NCBI GenBank assembly: GCA_016866355.1
Contig: VGMN01000003.1
Span: 1 to 64,000 of the forward strand
DNA from: Bacteroidota bacterium
GTDB taxonomy: Bacteria > Bacteroidota > Bacteroidia > Chitinophagales > Chitinophagaceae
Direction: 5' to 3'
DNA: 64,000 bases
Below, piece by piece: positions 48,114 to 57,587 of this stretch (the stretch's first letter is position 1; each line of letters begins with the position of its first letter). The notes beneath the pieces were generated by a model that saw only the letters and a program-made list of their open reading frames with translations, was not told where the DNA came from and searched no databases. A program made the position numbers and the translations under genes.

Positions 48114-48758
48114 ATGCAAAAGAAGCCGTTGACACAAACCAGTTTTGATTTTGAAGATCTTTCCGCAGTGCGGGAGGAAACGCCGGATAACAATATTTCT
48201 GAAACAAACATACAGGAGCCAACTCCCCCCATTACTGCCCCTGAAACACCTACCACGGTGGTAGTAGAAACACAAGCCGTTACGGAAAAAGTGGAATCTG
48301 ATATAGAACCTGCTGAAGTAAGTGGCGTTCGTATTAGAGCTATTCGAAAAAAAGAAGTAAGTACCGGTGGAAAAAGAGGAAGAAAATCGATGCGCGAAAT
48401 GGCCAGCCGGATTGATCAATTACAAGTGCCCGCCGATGAGGAATTGTTTAAGAAGCAATATTACACCATTGGTGAAGTGGCAAAGATGTTTCAAGAGAAT
48501 CAGTCTTTGATTCGGTATTGGGAGTCTGAGTTTGATATTCTGCAACCACGTAAGAATAAAAAAGGAGATCGATATTTCCGTCCCATCGATGTAAAAAATC
48601 TGGTATTGATTTATGACTTGTTACGCAGAAGAAAATTTACCATTGATGGGGCAAGAGATTTTCTGAAAAAAAATAAAAAGGCCGAGGAAAAATTTACCTT
48701 AATCCAATCGCTACAACAATTACGTGCCTTTCTGGTAGAATTACGTTCCAATTTTTAG
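48114..48758 (+). CDS. MerR-family transcriptional regulator
   Basis: A 214-residue protein. The first 100 residues are acidic, Pro/Thr-rich and probably disordered, followed by a basic stretch (KRGRKSMREM). The MerR-type winged helix-turn-helix (about 120-190) reads YYTIGEVAKMFQENQSLIRY, then WESEF and RFTIDGA-like helices. No effector domain follows, so the signal is not evident. It is 5 bases ahead of the thioredoxin-like gene and probably cotranscribed with it. Confidence 0.85.
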   Translation: MQKKPLTQTSFDFEDLSAVREETPDNNISETNIQEPTPPITAPETPTTVVVETQAVTEKVESDIEPAEVSGVRIRAIRKKEVSTGGKRGRKSMREMASRIDQLQVPADEELFKKQYYTIGEVAKMFQENQSLIRYWESEFDILQPRKNKKGDRYFRPIDVKNLVLIYDLLRRRKFTIDGARDFLKKNKKAEEKFTLIQSLQQLRAFLVELRSNF

Positions 48759-48763
48759 TGCCC

Positions 48764-49291
48764 ATGAAAAAGATAATTTTCTTTTTAGCAACCTTGCTTG
48801 TTGTTTACACCTGCGATGCGCAAAATCGATTTGAGATACTGGTAGAGCGCCCCAACGAAAAATCATTGGTAGGTGTTTTATCAAAAGAGGTGTTAAACAG
48901 TGAAACTACTTTCACTTGGTTTGCAGAAAATTACAAAGCCTATCAACCCCATACAGGAGGACTTGCTACTTTAAAAAATTATCGAGACTCCTTACAATTG
49001 CTTGCCTTCATGGGAACCTGGTGTGAGGATTCACATTTTATAATCCCTCGCTTTTTTTCAATGGCGGAAACCGCAAGTATTGACCCCCAGCGGATAGTAT
49101 TAATTGGGGTGAACCGAAAAAAAGAAACCTGGGGTGACCTGACCAAAACAATGGATATTGTAAACGTTCCTACGATTCTGGTGTTTAGAAACGGAAAAGA
49201 AATTGGACGTGTGATAGAATATGGAAAATACGGCCAGTTTGATCGGGAACTGGGAGAGATTATTCAACAATCATTCAGTGGGCCACGCTAA
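48764..49291 (+). CDS. Thioredoxin-fold protein lacking the CxxC pair
   Basis: A 175-residue exported protein (signal peptide ending TCDAQ) with a thioredoxin fold. The usual WCxxC is replaced by WCEDS, so only the first cysteine remains and dithiol exchange is unlikely. The cis-proline region NVPTILVFRNGKEIGR is kept. A start at GTG 48758 overlapping the MerR stop is possible; ATG 48764 gives a clean signal peptide. The 3' end overlaps the converging mscS gene by 21 bases. Confidence 0.8.
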   Translation: MKKIIFFLATLLVVYTCDAQNRFEILVERPNEKSLVGVLSKEVLNSETTFTWFAENYKAYQPHTGGLATLKNYRDSLQLLAFMGTWCEDSHFIIPRFFSMAETASIDPQRIVLIGVNRKKETWGDLTKTMDIVNVPTILVFRNGKEIGRVIEYGKYGQFDRELGEIIQQSFSGPR

Positions 49292-50329
49292 ACCCAGCGT
49301 GTGTGCCGCTTGTAATAATTCAAGATTTACCGCTTCTCTGATTACATTGAAATCAGCTATTGGCAGAGCGGCCGTATAGTATTCAATATCCACTACCACA
49401 CGATTTAAACGAAGATCACTGAGTGTCACACTGGACTGCTCAATACTCTCGCGTTGTAAAATAATACGAGCCCTATCTACAAACTCCTGGAGTAAATAGG
49501 GCGTATTGGTGCTGGCAAATTCTAATTTTAATTCGGCGCGACGTTGTGTGCGTAATGAATAATTATCCAAAACGCTATCCACCATTTGTTTATTAGGTAC
49601 GGTTACAAATGTTTTTTGCTCCGTGCGAATACGTGTACTTCGTAATCCAATTTTTTCTACGGTCCCGGTGATAGTATTCACTTTGACCAGATCTCCGGTA
49701 GCAAATGGCTTATCAAAGAAAATTATAAAGGAAGCAATTAAATTTTCTAAACTCTCTTTCAGGGCTAATGCAATGGCGGCACCCACAATGCTTAAGCCAG
49801 TCAATAAGCTGCCAATATTCCAACCAAATGCAAATCGGATACTAACCAAGCCCGCTACAATAATGATTAAGACCTTAAAAAAATCTTTAAAGAATACAAT
49901 CAACTGATTATCGGACTGGTCAGGAGTTTGTCCCGCACGTTGCTCCAGCAAAATGGCTGCAAAATCAATAGCACGAATAATTAAAGAAGTAAAAGTTGAG
50001 ATAAGCAAAAGCGTACCCAAGCTATTTAATAACTCTTTGGTATCAAACTTATAGATTGAAAAATTTAGCGCCGGAGGAAAATTTAAACGATAAAGCATTA
50101 CCACAGTAACCAATACCAATACAAATCTTTCCAGTGGCCCAATAACTAATTCGTTGAATAAAGGACGCTCTACTTTCTTTAGTAAGTGACGCAGCCATCT
50201 AAATAACAGCCCTGCAAAATAGTTGGAGATCGGATGACGAAATACCCAAACCAACGAAACTACCACTCCTACTACCAGGTAGTCGCTAATTTGATTATTC
50301 CCCCATGGTTGTTGCCAGAAACTGTTCAT
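49271..50329 (-). CDS. MscS-family mechanosensitive ion channel
   Basis: A 352-residue inner membrane channel that releases solutes on osmotic downshock. Several N-terminal transmembrane helices (about 14-32, 62-80, 97-118, 145-165) precede the pore-lining helix (GSLLTGLSIVGAAIALALKE). The cytoplasmic beta domain follows (FFDKPFATGDLVKVNTITGT). It is convergent with and overlaps the thioredoxin-like gene by 21 bases. Confidence 0.93.
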   Translation of the reverse strand: MNSFWQQPWGNNQISDYLVVGVVVSLVWVFRHPISNYFAGLLFRWLRHLLKKVERPLFNELVIGPLERFVLVLVTVVMLYRLNFPPALNFSIYKFDTKELLNSLGTLLLISTFTSLIIRAIDFAAILLEQRAGQTPDQSDNQLIVFFKDFFKVLIIIVAGLVSIRFAFGWNIGSLLTGLSIVGAAIALALKESLENLIASFIIFFDKPFATGDLVKVNTITGTVEKIGLRSTRIRTEQKTFVTVPNKQMVDSVLDNYSLRTQRRAELKLEFASTNTPYLLQEFVDRARIILQRESIEQSSVTLSDLRLNRVVVDIEYYTAALPIADFNVIREAVNLELLQAAHTLGLAWPTE

Positions 50330-50372
50330 AACAATTGCTAACTAAATATACTGAATTATACCTGTGAAAGAA

Positions 50373-51176
50373 TCAGCGATTCGGTCTAACAATGGATTGC
50401 TCAGTTTTTTGGTGAGCTTTTAGCGATACTGTTGATCCCTCAAGCACTGCATATGTGTTATAGCGAATCCAGTCGCCAAGATTTATATAACGAGCCTCTC
50501 TGGCCAACGCAGGAATACTTATGGGCCAATCGATGGGCAGGTGTCGGTGCCCAAATAAAAAATAATCAATGGGTTCGGTTTCCAGGTATTCAGTGCAGTA
50601 TTGGAGAATCCATTCCCTGTCCGGGCCAAGAAAATGCTCTTCGCGATCAGCTGTTTGAGCTCTGCTCTTTTGACTAAAATAAGAGGCAAGTCCCAGCCCT
50701 ACTTGAGGGGGAAGCATACTAAATAACCATTGACACACCGAGTTTCTAAAAATTAGTTTGAGTCTTTTGTACCCCTCATCACCAGGCCCTAATCCATCTC
50801 CATGTCCCAGATGCAGGCGTAATCCATTTCGAACAATAGTAACAGGTTCAAAATAAATTTTCAAGTTCAACTCTTTAGAAAAATAATCCTGGACCCACAT
50901 ATCATGATTCCCCACAAAAAAATGTAACACAATCCCCTGGTCACTCAACTCGGCCAGTTTACCTAATAGTCTTGTATATCCTTTTGGAACAACTTTTTTG
51001 TACTCATACCAAAAATCAAAAAGATCTCCCATCAAAAAAATCTCTGTTGCATCTTTTCTTGCTTCCTCTAAAAATTTACAAATTGTTTTTTCGCGTTCAA
51101 GACTACGCAGCGAATCTGGAGCACCCAGATGAAAATCGGAAAGAAAATAAATTTTTTGCGCTTGTAACACCCTCAC
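50373..51176 (-). CDS. lpxH: UDP-2,3-diacylglucosamine diphosphatase (LpxH-type)
   Basis: A 267-residue calcineurin-fold phosphoesterase that makes lipid X in lipid A synthesis. The metal-binding motifs are in order: FLSDFHLGAP, LMGDLFDFW, VGNHDMWV, HLGHGDGLG and FGHRHLPIDW. The start is GTG, with a second in-frame GTG two codons later. LpxG/LpxI-type enzymes are alternatives, but the motifs are LpxH-like. Confidence 0.9.
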   Translation of the reverse strand: MRVLQAQKIYFLSDFHLGAPDSLRSLEREKTICKFLEEARKDATEIFLMGDLFDFWYEYKKVVPKGYTRLLGKLAELSDQGIVLHFFVGNHDMWVQDYFSKELNLKIYFEPVTIVRNGLRLHLGHGDGLGPGDEGYKRLKLIFRNSVCQWLFSMLPPQVGLGLASYFSQKSRAQTADREEHFLGPDREWILQYCTEYLETEPIDYFLFGHRHLPIDWPISIPALAREARYINLGDWIRYNTYAVLEGSTVSLKAHQKTEQSIVRPNR

Positions 51177-51214
51177 TATTTAATTACACGAAGATGGAAA
51201 ACTTTTTTTGAATC

Positions 51215-51850
51215 TTATGCTTCCACTAAAAATAGATATACTTCTTTAGGACCATGCACCCCAACTACCAACGTCTTTTCAATATCGGCAGTTCGGCTTG
51301 GCCCAGTGGCTAGAGCAAGTAGAGAAGGATAATTGGGGCCGTATTTTTCTCGAACTCCCTGTAATGCATCTTTAATATCATACACAAGTTGGTCTACAAA
51401 AGCAATACAAATATGAATTGGTGCATACACACTAGCTGTTCTTCCTTGTATTTGTGCACTGCTCAATAAAATAGAGCCTGTTCGAGCTACTAAAAATTCA
51501 CACCCAGTCACTGCTACACTACACTCCGCTAAATCAGTTTGCGTTAATCTTTCTTCCAGTGGCTCACCAACTAATTGTATCAATTTTTGATCTGCACAAA
51601 ATACAGGAGCCCAATCTTGTTTTCTTACCAAACTTCCGAATTGAAAAGCCAACTCTTGCCGATTGATACAATAAATAAATTTTCCTTGCAATTGTATGAA
51701 CTGCTCAGCAAACTCAATCTCTAATTCCTGTGTAGGCCCGGGAAAAACTGCTTCACCCTTTTCACTGCCAGGAAATGGCATGGGTGTTTCGAGTGCCAGT
51801 GCTTCCCGAATTCGCTTCAGCATATTTTCCTTGGCAGGTGAGATATTCAT
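51215..51850 (-). CDS. LUD-domain protein (LutC-like)
   Basis: A 211-residue protein of the LUD/DUF162 family. The domain motifs are CEFLVARTGSILLSS, ICIAFVDQLVYDI and the phosphate-loop-like LATGPSRTADIEKTLVVGVH. In Bacillus LutC forms part of a lactate oxidation complex with LutA and LutB, but those genes are absent here. Instead it follows ftsH by 2 bases and so is translationally linked to it. The function in this setting is open. Confidence 0.85.
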   Translation of the reverse strand: MNISPAKENMLKRIREALALETPMPFPGSEKGEAVFPGPTQELEIEFAEQFIQLQGKFIYCINRQELAFQFGSLVRKQDWAPVFCADQKLIQLVGEPLEERLTQTDLAECSVAVTGCEFLVARTGSILLSSAQIQGRTASVYAPIHICIAFVDQLVYDIKDALQGVREKYGPNYPSLLALATGPSRTADIEKTLVVGVHGPKEVYLFLVEA

Positions 51851-51852
51851 AA

Positions 51853-53937
51853 TCAAGCATTGCTTTCGGTAATGCTATTCTCCTGATCAGTTGATGAGGT
51901 CGTGGGGTGTGTTTCAGTAGACGCACTTTCAACAGGAGTTATGTCTTCTGTAGTAATGACCTTTTTTTCCTCATACGGACGCTTTCCAATCAAAGCCTCA
52001 ACATCACTTTGAAATAAAACTTCTTTTTCCAACAGCGCATTAGCCAGCTTTTCAACTTCGTCTTTTTTATCCGTCAGCAATTTTTTAGTTCGTTCGTAAG
52101 CGGCATCAATTAGATGACGTACTTCAAAATCGATCAGCTTAGCTGTATCATCAGAATACGGTTTGGTAAATGCACTTTCTTGTAGCGGATCGTAGAAACT
52201 TACATTACCTACTTTTTCATTCATTCCATATACAGTTACCATCGCATAAGCAGTACGGGTAATTTGCTGCAAATCATTTTGCGCGCCGGTTGAAATCTTT
52301 CCAAAGAAAATATCCTCACTCGCACGACCACCCAGCGTCATACAAATCTGATCACTGAGTTGATCGGTATTATAGAGATACTGCTCCTTAGGTGTATACT
52401 GCGCATAACCTAATGCTGCAGTACCACGAGGAACAATAGTTACTTTCAACAGCGGATACGCATGCTCCAAAAACCATCCGCAAATAGCATGACCTGCTTC
52501 GTGGTAGGCAATGATTTTTTTCTCCTCAGGAGAAATGATCTTATTCTTTTTCTCCAGTCCACCTATCACACGATCCACTGCATCCTGAAAATCCTGCATG
52601 TCAACAGCCTCTTTGTTTTTACGTGCCGCAATCAAGGCTGCTTCATTACAAACATTAGCGATATCAGCACCCGCAAAACCAGGCGTTTGCTCTGCCAGTT
52701 TATGGATATCCAGCGATTTGGAAATTTTAATGGGCTTGAGGTGTACTTTAAAAATATCTTCTCTTCCTTTTAAATCAGGTTTATCAATAGAAATCTGTCG
52801 ATCAAAACGGCCCGGACGCAATAACGCACTATCAAGCACATCCGGACGGTTGGTTGCAGCAAGTACAATGATACCGGTGTCAGTTCCAAAACCATCCATC
52901 TCCACCAACATTTGATTAAGTGTGCTTTCCCGTTCGTCATTACTCATCATGGCATTCTTACCACGTGCACGACCAATAGCATCTATTTCATCAATGAAAA
53001 TGATACAAGGTGCTTTTTCACGCGCTTGTTTGAAAAGATCCCGCACACGACTGGCTCCCACTCCCACAAACATTTCTACAAAGTCAGAACCACTCAAACT
53101 AAAGAAGGGAACCTGTGCTTCTCCTGCCATTGCTTTTGCCAACAATGTTTTACCGGTACCCGGAGGGCCAACCAATAAAGCTCCTTTTGGAATTTTACCT
53201 CCCAGGTTTGTATACTTCTTTGGATTTTTTAAAAAGTCCACAATTTCCATGACTTCCACCTTGGCTTCATCTAAACCAGCCACGTCTGCAAATGTGATAT
53301 TTACTCTTGTTCCTTTGTCAAATAAGGTAGCCTTGGATTTACCAATACTAAAAATTCCTCCACCGCCAGGACCCCCGCCAGCGCCACCACCCATCTTGCG
53401 CATCAGCAAAACCCAAATGGCTACAAATAATAAAATGGGAAGGATTAATTGAATAGCTCCGCCGATCCAATCTCTTTCACTTTCTACTTCATAAGGTACT
53501 TCGGTTGCGGTATAGGGAACTTGATCACGAACAGCGTTATCTCTTTTTTCTCTATAAAAATCATCCATTGATTTTTTGAATCCGTCTGCACCAGTAATCT
53601 TAAAAGCCATATGTGGACCTTTGGGCTCTACTTTACCGGCCGCTTCTTTTATTTCTTTGGTATGTGCTTTTTGACCAGCAGGATTGAGGTATACTTTTAC
53701 CAACTTTCTATTGTCGATAATGATGTAGTGATCAACCTGACCTTGTGCAACCATATTCTTGAACTCAAGCTCATTAATCTTGGCCATATTAGGAGTCATG
53801 GGCCCAAATAGGGGAGACCCAATCAAAAAGACCAGAATAATTGCATAAAGCCAATAAATATTGAATTGCGGGCCTTTCCGACTGGAAGTTCCCGGAGTTT
53901 TATCTCCTGTTTTTCTTTTTTCTCTGTTTGGTAACAT
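51853..53937 (-). CDS. ftsH: ATP-dependent zinc metalloprotease FtsH
   Basis: FtsH (694 residues) is a membrane-bound AAA+ protease that degrades misfolded membrane proteins and short-lived regulators. Two transmembrane helices flank the periplasmic part (about 26-44 and 162-180). A Gly-rich stretch precedes the AAA domain with [23 protein letters not shown] and the second region of homology. The zinc site HEAGH is at residues 479-483. The Ser/Thr/Glu-rich C-terminal tail is typical of Bacteroidota. Confidence 0.97.
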   Translation of the reverse strand: MLPNREKRKTGDKTPGTSSRKGPQFNIYWLYAIILVFLIGSPLFGPMTPNMAKINELEFKNMVAQGQVDHYIIIDNRKLVKVYLNPAGQKAHTKEIKEAAGKVEPKGPHMAFKITGADGFKKSMDDFYREKRDNAVRDQVPYTATEVPYEVESERDWIGGAIQLILPILLFVAIWVLLMRKMGGGAGGGPGGGGIFSIGKSKATLFDKGTRVNITFADVAGLDEAKVEVMEIVDFLKNPKKYTNLGGKIPKGALLVGPPGTGKTLLAKAMAGEAQVPFFSLSGSDFVEMFVGVGASRVRDLFKQAREKAPCIIFIDEIDAIGRARGKNAMMSNDERESTLNQMLVEMDGFGTDTGIIVLAATNRPDVLDSALLRPGRFDRQISIDKPDLKGREDIFKVHLKPIKISKSLDIHKLAEQTPGFAGADIANVCNEAALIAARKNKEAVDMQDFQDAVDRVIGGLEKKNKIISPEEKKIIAYHEAGHAICGWFLEHAYPLLKVTIVPRGTAALGYAQYTPKEQYLYNTDQLSDQICMTLGGRASEDIFFGKISTGAQNDLQQITRTAYAMVTVYGMNEKVGNVSFYDPLQESAFTKPYSDDTAKLIDFEVRHLIDAAYERTKKLLTDKKDEVEKLANALLEKEVLFQSDVEALIGKRPYEEKKVITTEDITPVESASTETHPTTSSTDQENSITESNA

Positions 53938-53994
53938 AACTTTTATTCCTCTATAACTTATAATGCCTGAAACGCTAAATTGTTTAACCCTTTA

Positions 53995-54426
53995 TCATTT
54001 AGATGCCCCAACCTCAGTAAAACCAGCATCACTCCACATCTCCTCTAATTTATAGAAACGGCGTAATTCCGGAGTAATCACATGCACCACTACATTCACA
54101 TAATCAATCAATACCCACTGCATTTGCTTTTGTCCCTCCTGCCGATACGGCTTTTCTGCACATCGATCAGAAACTTCATCCATCACATGGTCAGTGATGG
54201 CCCTGATCTGAGGCTGATTGCCTGCTTCGCAAATAATAAAAAAGTCGGCGACTGCCTCGTTGATCTTCCGTAGGTCTAATAAAACGATTTGCTCGCCCTT
54301 TTTAGCTTCAATGGCGGCAATGATTGTTTTGATGATCTTGGAGCTCTTGGTGAGACGTTTGACCCCTTTTTTTCCAGCAGAGGATCCTTGTGTCCTTCCA
54401 CCGGCTAGTACTGCCAGTTGTTCCAA
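53995..54426 (-). CDS. rsfS: Ribosomal silencing factor RsfS
   Basis: RsfS (143 residues) binds L14 and keeps ribosomal subunits apart in starvation. The core matches the family: IVLLDLRKINEAVADFFIIC, QIRAITDHVMDEV, and WVLIDYVNVVVHVITPELR, followed by RFYKLEEMW. The only start in the region is TTG at 54426; no ATG or GTG occurs before the conserved part. It is 57 bases upstream of ftsH, and a birA-rsfS-ftsH neighbourhood is common in Bacteroidota. Confidence 0.94.
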   Translation of the reverse strand: MEQLAVLAGGRTQGSSAGKKGVKRLTKSSKIIKTIIAAIEAKKGEQIVLLDLRKINEAVADFFIICEAGNQPQIRAITDHVMDEVSDRCAEKPYRQEGQKQMQWVLIDYVNVVVHVITPELRRFYKLEEMWSDAGFTEVGASK

Positions 54427-54481
54427 CTATTCGATTGCTTTAGTTTCGTATTTCTTTAACCTTGTAAAAATACATAATTAA

Positions 54482-55246
54482 TTGCCACCTCTTCCGCATC
54501 CCTTAGGTAACCCTTTTGTGAACCTCCCCTCAGTGGACAGCACCAATGAGGAGGCCCGCCGATACATTTTAGCTGGTAAAGCCGTTCCCGGTATGGCCAT
54601 TTTCACAGCGGATCAGCACAGTGGGAAGGGGCAGCGCGGAAAAAAATGGCAGGGAGAAAAAGACCAGGGAATTGCACTAAGCCTGTTACTAAAACCTACT
54701 TTTTTAACGGTTCAACAACAATTTCTGCTCAGCGCAATGATAGCCCTCGGAACCCGAGCCTGGCTAGCATCCCAGGTAGCCACCGATGAATTTTGTATTA
54801 AGTGGCCCAATGATCTTTACTGGGATAACCAGAAAATCGGGGGTATACTAATAGAAAATATTATTACCAGTAGTGGCCAATGGAATTGGGCCATAGCGGG
54901 CATAGGAATCAATCTCAATCAGGTTCAATTTTCCAGCGATTTACCCAATCCGGTTTCATTATTTCAATTAACCGGAAAGCAATCAGAGCCATCTATCGCT
55001 GCTAGTAGCTTATGTGCAGCATTATCTGATTTTTTGCAGACAGCAATGCGTATGGGCCAACATAAAATACTAGAACAATATCAACAGTTCCTTTACAATC
55101 GTGGTCAGCTCTGTAATTTTTCAAGAGCCGGCGCTAGCTTTCAAGCCATCCCGCTTGGTATTACTGAGCAAGGCGAACTCTTACTGGATAGAATTGAAAA
55201 ACCTATTCAGCACGGCGAATTAGAATGGAAAATAAAGACCGACTAG
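54482..55246 (+). CDS. birA: Biotin-[acetyl-CoA-carboxylase] ligase (monofunctional BirA)
   Basis: BirA (254 residues) attaches biotin to acetyl-CoA carboxylase. The catalytic motifs are DQHSGKGQRGKKWQ and KWPNDLYWDNQKIGGILIE. There is no N-terminal DNA-binding domain, so it is not a repressor. The start is TTG; an in-frame GTG at 54518 is also possible. It is divergent from rsfS (55 bases apart) and overlaps the end of bcp by 4 bases. Confidence 0.93.
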   Translation: MPPLPHPLGNPFVNLPSVDSTNEEARRYILAGKAVPGMAIFTADQHSGKGQRGKKWQGEKDQGIALSLLLKPTFLTVQQQFLLSAMIALGTRAWLASQVATDEFCIKWPNDLYWDNQKIGGILIENIITSSGQWNWAIAGIGINLNQVQFSSDLPNPVSLFQLTGKQSEPSIAASSLCAALSDFLQTAMRMGQHKILEQYQQFLYNRGQLCNFSRAGASFQAIPLGITEQGELLLDRIEKPIQHGELEWKIKTD

Positions 55247-55701
55247 TCTTCAAAAAGAATTTCCTGTGCATGCGCACTGCTTTTAGGCTTAGTAATGATG
55301 CGTTCAATTTTACCAGCAGCATCAATGATAAAAGTAGTACGATGGATCCCCATGTAGGTATTCCCATACATCTTTTTTTGGCCCCAAACGCCATACGCCA
55401 GTGCAATGGCGTGATCCGTATCGGTAATTAAAGTAAAGGGCAGTTTATTTTTAGCAATGAACTTTTGATGTGATTGTTCATTATCCGGACTTACTCCAAT
55501 CACAACAAATCCTTCTTTTGTTAGTTTCTTGTGGTTGTCTCGCAAATTACAAGCCTGCGTAGTACAAGTTGAAGTAAGGTCTTTGGGATAGAAATAAAGA
55601 ATTACTTTTTTCCCTTTTAGCGAAGAGAGTTTAAATGGTTTCCCGGCTTGATCTCGGGTAGTAAATAAAGGAGCTTTGTCTCCAACCTGTAGTGTACTCA
55701 T
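55243..55701 (-). CDS. bcp: Thioredoxin-dependent thiol peroxidase (Bcp/PrxQ)
   Basis: A 152-residue peroxiredoxin that reduces hydroperoxides. The peroxidatic and resolving cysteines lie in DLTSTCTTQACNLRD with the PrxQ spacing. Family motifs VILYFYPKD and VIGVSPDNEQSHQKF are present. Its ATG abuts the stop of the M23 peptidase gene (55702), so the two are probably cotranscribed. Confidence 0.95.
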   Translation of the reverse strand: MSTLQVGDKAPLFTTRDQAGKPFKLSSLKGKKVILYFYPKDLTSTCTTQACNLRDNHKKLTKEGFVVIGVSPDNEQSHQKFIAKNKLPFTLITDTDHAIALAYGVWGQKKMYGNTYMGIHRTTFIIDAAGKIERIITKPKSSAHAQEILFED

Positions 55702-57492
55702 TTACTTTTTCTTTTTTTTGACAGCTTTCTTACTTGACTTTTTAACCGGAGGTTGGTACGGAGACCGTTTGATCCACCAGGTTTTGGTAGTGGTGTTCCC
55801 CACCAGATCCTCTACGGTTACCGTTAATTTATGTACTCCATAGGGACAACGATCATCAAATCGATAGATCCAACTGCGGCCTTTGTCATTAGTAAAACGT
55901 ATCCAACTATCATTTAGTTCGGCACGGAAACGTTTAATACTTCCAAAATTATCAGTGGGAGTAAAAACCAAACGAGAAAGTGCACTTACATTAATTGTAT
56001 CCCCTTTACCGACTAGTGAAACCTGCGGAGAGATGGTATCAACAAATGCTTGGAAATAACCAAAGTCGTCAAATTCGGCAGACAGCCATTCGCCCTCCCA
56101 ATTTGCCTTTTTTACTTTTTTAACTGCGCCATAGGATCGCTGTACAATTATCTTGCTTTTAAGGTTTGCAGGAATGGTGTGCTCAGGTTTTAACCGCACT
56201 GTAAAATTGAGGTGAACCGGAATAGTTGGATCATTCAATTGATGACGCGTGGTGATAGCTCCTGGTAAGATTGGGAAAAGGTCACGGCGATAAAAAATGG
56301 GAAGACTGTCATACAACCCCATAGCAGGAAAATCAACTTGAAAATCTGGCTTACGAATAGATACCGGATTGCGAGGTACAAAATGCGTGGGTTCCTTTCC
56401 GGGCAGTTTAGCGGGATTGGCAGCGGCGCCTAACCAAGGGTTAGTAGTTTTTAGTAGAAACTGAAGCGTCGATTGATTACCATAAGGATCGGCAACCCGT
56501 ACCACAATTTGGTGTGGCAATGTATCCGTTAGTTTAATGACTCCATCAGATTGATAAGGATGATACGCCACACCTCCCTCTCCCGGGAGCATGGAAAGAT
56601 GTTGATAGTAGGCGCCACCCAGCTGCTTATGTCTGTAATCAATATGTGCATTTATATAACCTGTTTGCTCATAATCGATACTATCTAAAATAAAAGCAAG
56701 CATTGTTTGTCCATCTACCTCCAATGTAGCTGCATAAATTCCATTGGGATTTGATGAGCCGCTTACCTGGTCAGTTGCTTGGATGGCCAGCCCAATTTGG
56801 CTGAATGATGTAGTAAGGACTTGGGCATTGGCCAATGTATAACCCGTTGTTGTTTTTTTAATGGATATTGTCCGAGGAGACTGCCCATTGATGGTGCGGC
56901 CTCTGTCATATAATGCCAGACCCTTGATTACCGGAGGTACTTTGTCCTCCAATGGAAAACCAAAAAGAAGTGGATTCAACCGACGCTCTGTTTTAGTATC
57001 CATGATTTCAAAATGCAAATGTGGTCCTGCAGAACCACCGGTATTCCCACTATATCCTATGAATGTGCCCTTGGAAACCGGGAATTGATCAGGTGAAAAT
57101 TTAAGTTCAATAGCCCATGACTCTTGTTGATATTGCTGGTTGGTAACATAGGTTTCCAACGCTGGTGCAAAATCATTCAGGTGTGCATATAAGGTGGATA
57201 GACCATTAGGATGATTGATTATAATAAAGCGTCCAAAACTAAGCGGTCTAACCCCTATCGATGCAATATAGCCGCCCGCTGCTGCATAAACGGGCAGGTT
57301 TTCCTTAGCCTGTGTTCGGATATCTAAACCCATGTGCCAGTGGTGTGTACGAAGCTCTCCAAAATTGGCAGTGAGCCCCATAGGAATACCCATAGGATTT
57401 CTAAAATACCCTCTTGGAATTTGAGGAGCCTGTGCGTAGGAAACAAGAAAAGCGGAGAAAAGAAATGAAAAAAGAAGGAGTTTTTTCTGCAT
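55702..57492 (-). CDS. Secreted M23-family (LytM) peptidase
   Basis: A 596-residue exported protein (signal peptide ending VSYAQ). It has an N-terminal LytM domain (about 20-160) with zinc ligands in THHWHMGLDIRTQ, the middle INHPNGLSTLYAHL and GPHLHFEIMD. The remainder is beta-rich, and the C-terminus is a Lys-rich tail. It may remodel peptidoglycan or act as a non-catalytic wall-binding partner, though the zinc residues look intact. ATG 57492 is chosen because it places the signal peptide first. Confidence 0.92.
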   Translation of the reverse strand: MQKKLLLFSFLFSAFLVSYAQAPQIPRGYFRNPMGIPMGLTANFGELRTHHWHMGLDIRTQAKENLPVYAAAGGYIASIGVRPLSFGRFIIINHPNGLSTLYAHLNDFAPALETYVTNQQYQQESWAIELKFSPDQFPVSKGTFIGYSGNTGGSAGPHLHFEIMDTKTERRLNPLLFGFPLEDKVPPVIKGLALYDRGRTINGQSPRTISIKKTTTGYTLANAQVLTTSFSQIGLAIQATDQVSGSSNPNGIYAATLEVDGQTMLAFILDSIDYEQTGYINAHIDYRHKQLGGAYYQHLSMLPGEGGVAYHPYQSDGVIKLTDTLPHQIVVRVADPYGNQSTLQFLLKTTNPWLGAAANPAKLPGKEPTHFVPRNPVSIRKPDFQVDFPAMGLYDSLPIFYRRDLFPILPGAITTRHQLNDPTIPVHLNFTVRLKPEHTIPANLKSKIIVQRSYGAVKKVKKANWEGEWLSAEFDDFGYFQAFVDTISPQVSLVGKGDTINVSALSRLVFTPTDNFGSIKRFRAELNDSWIRFTNDKGRSWIYRFDDRCPYGVHKLTVTVEDLVGNTTTKTWWIKRSPYQPPVKKSSKKAVKKKKK

Positions 57493-57559
57493 GCTCAAAG
57501 GTAAGGTCCCTGCCAAGAAATTTATGGCGTAAACACTCCTTACATGCCTTGATTTCCCT

Positions 57560-57567
57560 TAGCTTTG
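57560..57567 (+). promoter_or_regulatory. -7 box of carB
   Basis: TAGCTTTG matches TAnnTTTG, 20 bases before the carB ATG at 57588. It supports that start over the longer frame. Confidence 0.55.
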
Positions 57568-57587
57568 CACAATTTGTTTTTTTAAAA

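Noticed and set aside
52922-53452. 176-codon open frame opposite ftsH, and similar long antisense frames at 9299-9727 and 15783-16166
   Set aside because: They lie wholly inside well-conserved genes on the other strand and their translations show no domain or signal. They are by-products of codon use.
57414-57587. 58-residue N-terminal extension of CarB
   Set aside because: It overlaps the 5' end and signal peptide of the divergent M23 peptidase gene, is not CarB-like, and precedes the -7 box at 57560.
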